Source: Aggregatilineales bacterium (GTDB taxonomy: Bacteria; Chloroflexota; Anaerolineae; Aggregatilineales; Phototrophicaceae). From it: DNA of 43,476 nucleotides. Below the pieces are notes generated by a model, which ran no database searches, was not told the origin of the DNA, and was given only the letters and a program-made list of their open reading frames with translations. Made by a program: the position numbers and the translations under genes. The stretch covers positions 1 through 43,476 of the forward strand of contig JARKOK010000529.1 in the NCBI GenBank assembly GCA_029975765.1, in the 5' to 3' direction. Positions 42,504 to 43,476 of this stretch are shown here, piece after piece (the first letter of the stretch is position 1; each line of letters opens with the position of its first letter).

Positions 42504-42527
42504 TTGGTTAGGGAATATACCCAACCA
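42504..42527. promoter_or_regulatory. Imperfect dyad over a -10-like box upstream of glnA
   Basis: TTGGTTAGGG and CCCAACCA-type arms flank AATATA, which on the minus strand reads TATATT, a possible -10. The arms pair with one bulged A. The location suggests repressor control of glnA, though it does not match the GlnR/TnrA consensus. No clear -35 is present. Confidence 0.3.
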
Positions 42528-42592
42528 TAATAGAGCCTCGCCAGAGTGCAGACTGCCAAAATTCCAGACGTTCTGTTGTTAAGGGCAACCAA

Positions 42593-43048
42593 TTAATCCG
42601 GGTTCGGCAGCAGTCCCAGATGCCCTAGCAGCGCGTCAATACCTAACAGGTAGCTGCGCCAGCCGAAACCGCTGATCTGACCCACGCACACCGGCGCGAT
42701 CATCGAAGTATGCCGGAAAGACTCGCGCGCGTGAACGTTTGACAGATGAACCTCAACCACCGGCAGACTGATCGCGGCCACCGCATCCCGCAGCGCAATC
42801 GAAGTATGGGTGTACGCGCCGGGATTCATCACCACGCCATCGGCCCAGTTGCGGGCCACATGCAGCATATCAATTAACGCGCCCTCATGGTTCGACTGCT
42901 CCGCCCGCAGTTCAACGCCTCGCTGCCGGGCATGGATGGTCGCCCACTGGTTGATCTGGTCAAGCGTTACGCGCCCGTAAACATCCGGTTCGCGCAGTCC
43001 TAACAGATTCAGATTCGGCCCGTGCAGCAATAAAATTGCTTTTGCCAT
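42593..43048 (-). CDS. aroQ: 3-dehydroquinate dehydratase, type II
   Basis: AroQ removes water from 3-dehydroquinate in the shikimate pathway. The 151-residue protein from ATG 43048 has all the type II signatures: [20 protein letters not shown], with the catalytic Tyr at the end of that stretch, [25 protein letters not shown] with the catalytic His, and [11 protein letters not shown]. The ORF track start at GTG 43060 overlaps the previous stop; the ATG has GGGTGA eight bases upstream. It follows the zinc-ribbon gene by four bases. Confidence 0.96.
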   Translation of the reverse strand: MAKAILLLHGPNLNLLGLREPDVYGRVTLDQINQWATIHARQRGVELRAEQSNHEGALIDMLHVARNWADGVVMNPGAYTHTSIALRDAVAAISLPVVEVHLSNVHARESFRHTSMIAPVCVGQISGFGWRSYLLGIDALLGHLGLLPNPD

Positions 43049-43052
43049 GCGT

Positions 43053-43476
43053 CTAATCACCCAGGGGACGGCTGCATTCGCGGCAGGTGGTCACGGTCGC
43101 AGCATAGGACAAATCACAGTTTGGGCAAACACGCCGCGCTGAACCGATAGCCGAGGTCACGATACTCCACGCGGCTTCGCGTTCCAGCCCGGCGGCGTTC
43201 AGATCACGCACAAAATATTCAATCGGATGGCCGCCCCCCAGCCGGGCTTTGGCCGAATTGATAAGCACCGCCAGATCCGTGGTCGGTTCAGGCGGCTTCA
43301 CCGTCAGCACTTCGGGACGAAAGGTCAGATGGCAGGTCTGGCACTCGACAAACTCGCCCAGGTCACCCATCGGAATCAGCGGAATGAAGTACAGGCTGAA
43401 GTAGCGTTTGGCCTGCTTGCGTTCGTAGGCGCGCATCGTCCGGCAGTTAGGGCAGTGAAACTGGCCGCTGCCAACG
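43053..43476 (-). CDS. Zinc-ribbon protein, 5' end outside window
   Basis: The ORF track begins at Met 43436, but the frame stays open to the window edge and reads [17 protein letters not shown]. The CPNC pair there completes a four-Cys ribbon with ECQTC about 30 residues later, so the gene really starts outside the window. [18 protein letters not shown] is typical of small bacterial zinc-ribbon membrane-associated proteins. A second ribbon (CPNCDLSY, then [10 protein letters not shown]) closes the protein. Its molecular role is unknown. It is upstream of aroQ and probably cotranscribed. Confidence 0.8.
   Translation of the reverse strand, partial: VGSGQFHCPNCRTMRAYERKQAKRYFSLYFIPLIPMGDLGEFVECQTCHLTFRPEVLTVKPPEPTTDLAVLINSAKARLGGGHPIEYFVRDLNAAGLEREAAWSIVTSAIGSARRVCPNCDLSYAATVTTCRECSRPLGD

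Noticed and set aside
42540-42570. Sigma-54 promoter before glnA
   Set aside because: A TTGGCA-like sequence is present but GG and GC are not ten bases apart.

Overview
The window looks like chromosomal DNA from an uncultured or little-studied member of the Chloroflexota, probably Anaerolineae-like. This is inferred from several things read directly in the sequence. Extracytoplasmic proteins carry long Thr/Pro/Ala stalks joined to SH3b domains. DNA topoisomerase I has an extra N-terminal zinc ribbon on a Lys/Ala linker. There are TIR proteins fused to formylglycine-generating-enzyme-like (FGE) domains, many lone substrate-binding proteins, and an aerobic heme A pathway (ctaA, ctaB). No 16S rRNA is present, so the assignment is tentative. 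I see no phage, insertion sequence, CRISPR array or plasmid replication gene.

Layout. 1-7.4 kb (+): the end of rpsP, then khpA, rimM, dprA, a mannose-1-phosphate guanylyltransferase, topA and a two-TM protein of unknown function, closed by a strong terminator. 7.4-8.9 kb (-): a metallo-beta-lactamase-fold hydrolase and greA. 9-11.2 kb (+): a large secreted binding protein with SH3b and CARDB modules. 11.2-15.2 kb (-): a three-gene envelope cluster (lipoprotein, mucin-like SH3b membrane protein, M23 lipoprotein). 15.4-16.65 kb (+): an Fbp-like binding protein and tRNA-Arg(CCG). 16.7-19.6 kb (-): two tandem TIR-FGE paralogues, followed by about 460 bp of AT-rich, dyad-rich non-coding DNA. 20-27.4 kb: a GH-A glycosidase, a family-3 binding protein, a lone ParA on the opposite strand, three glycosyltransferases and a DUF2332 protein.

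27.4-39.5 kb is a long minus-strand run: ricT, a PIG-L deacetylase, an M20 amidohydrolase, an S51-like protein, purA, a signal-less BtuF-like protein, an orphan histidine kinase, a small membrane protein, ctaA, ctaB, cytochrome c, rqcH and PPK2. 39.6-43.5 kb: aspartate kinase (+) with a structured leader, convergent with glnA; then aroQ and a zinc-ribbon protein cut by the window edge.

Functional themes are translation and RNA housekeeping, GDP-mannose and glycosyl transfer for surface glycans, envelope sensing and remodelling, cytochrome oxidase cofactor supply, and amino-acid synthesis. The strongest candidates for something undescribed are the tandem TIR-FGE pair, whose FGE domains have Ser at both positions aligned with the catalytic Cys; the structured leader of the aspartate kinase gene; the parS-like dyad in the parA promoter region; and a small family of palindromic elements placed between consecutive genes.
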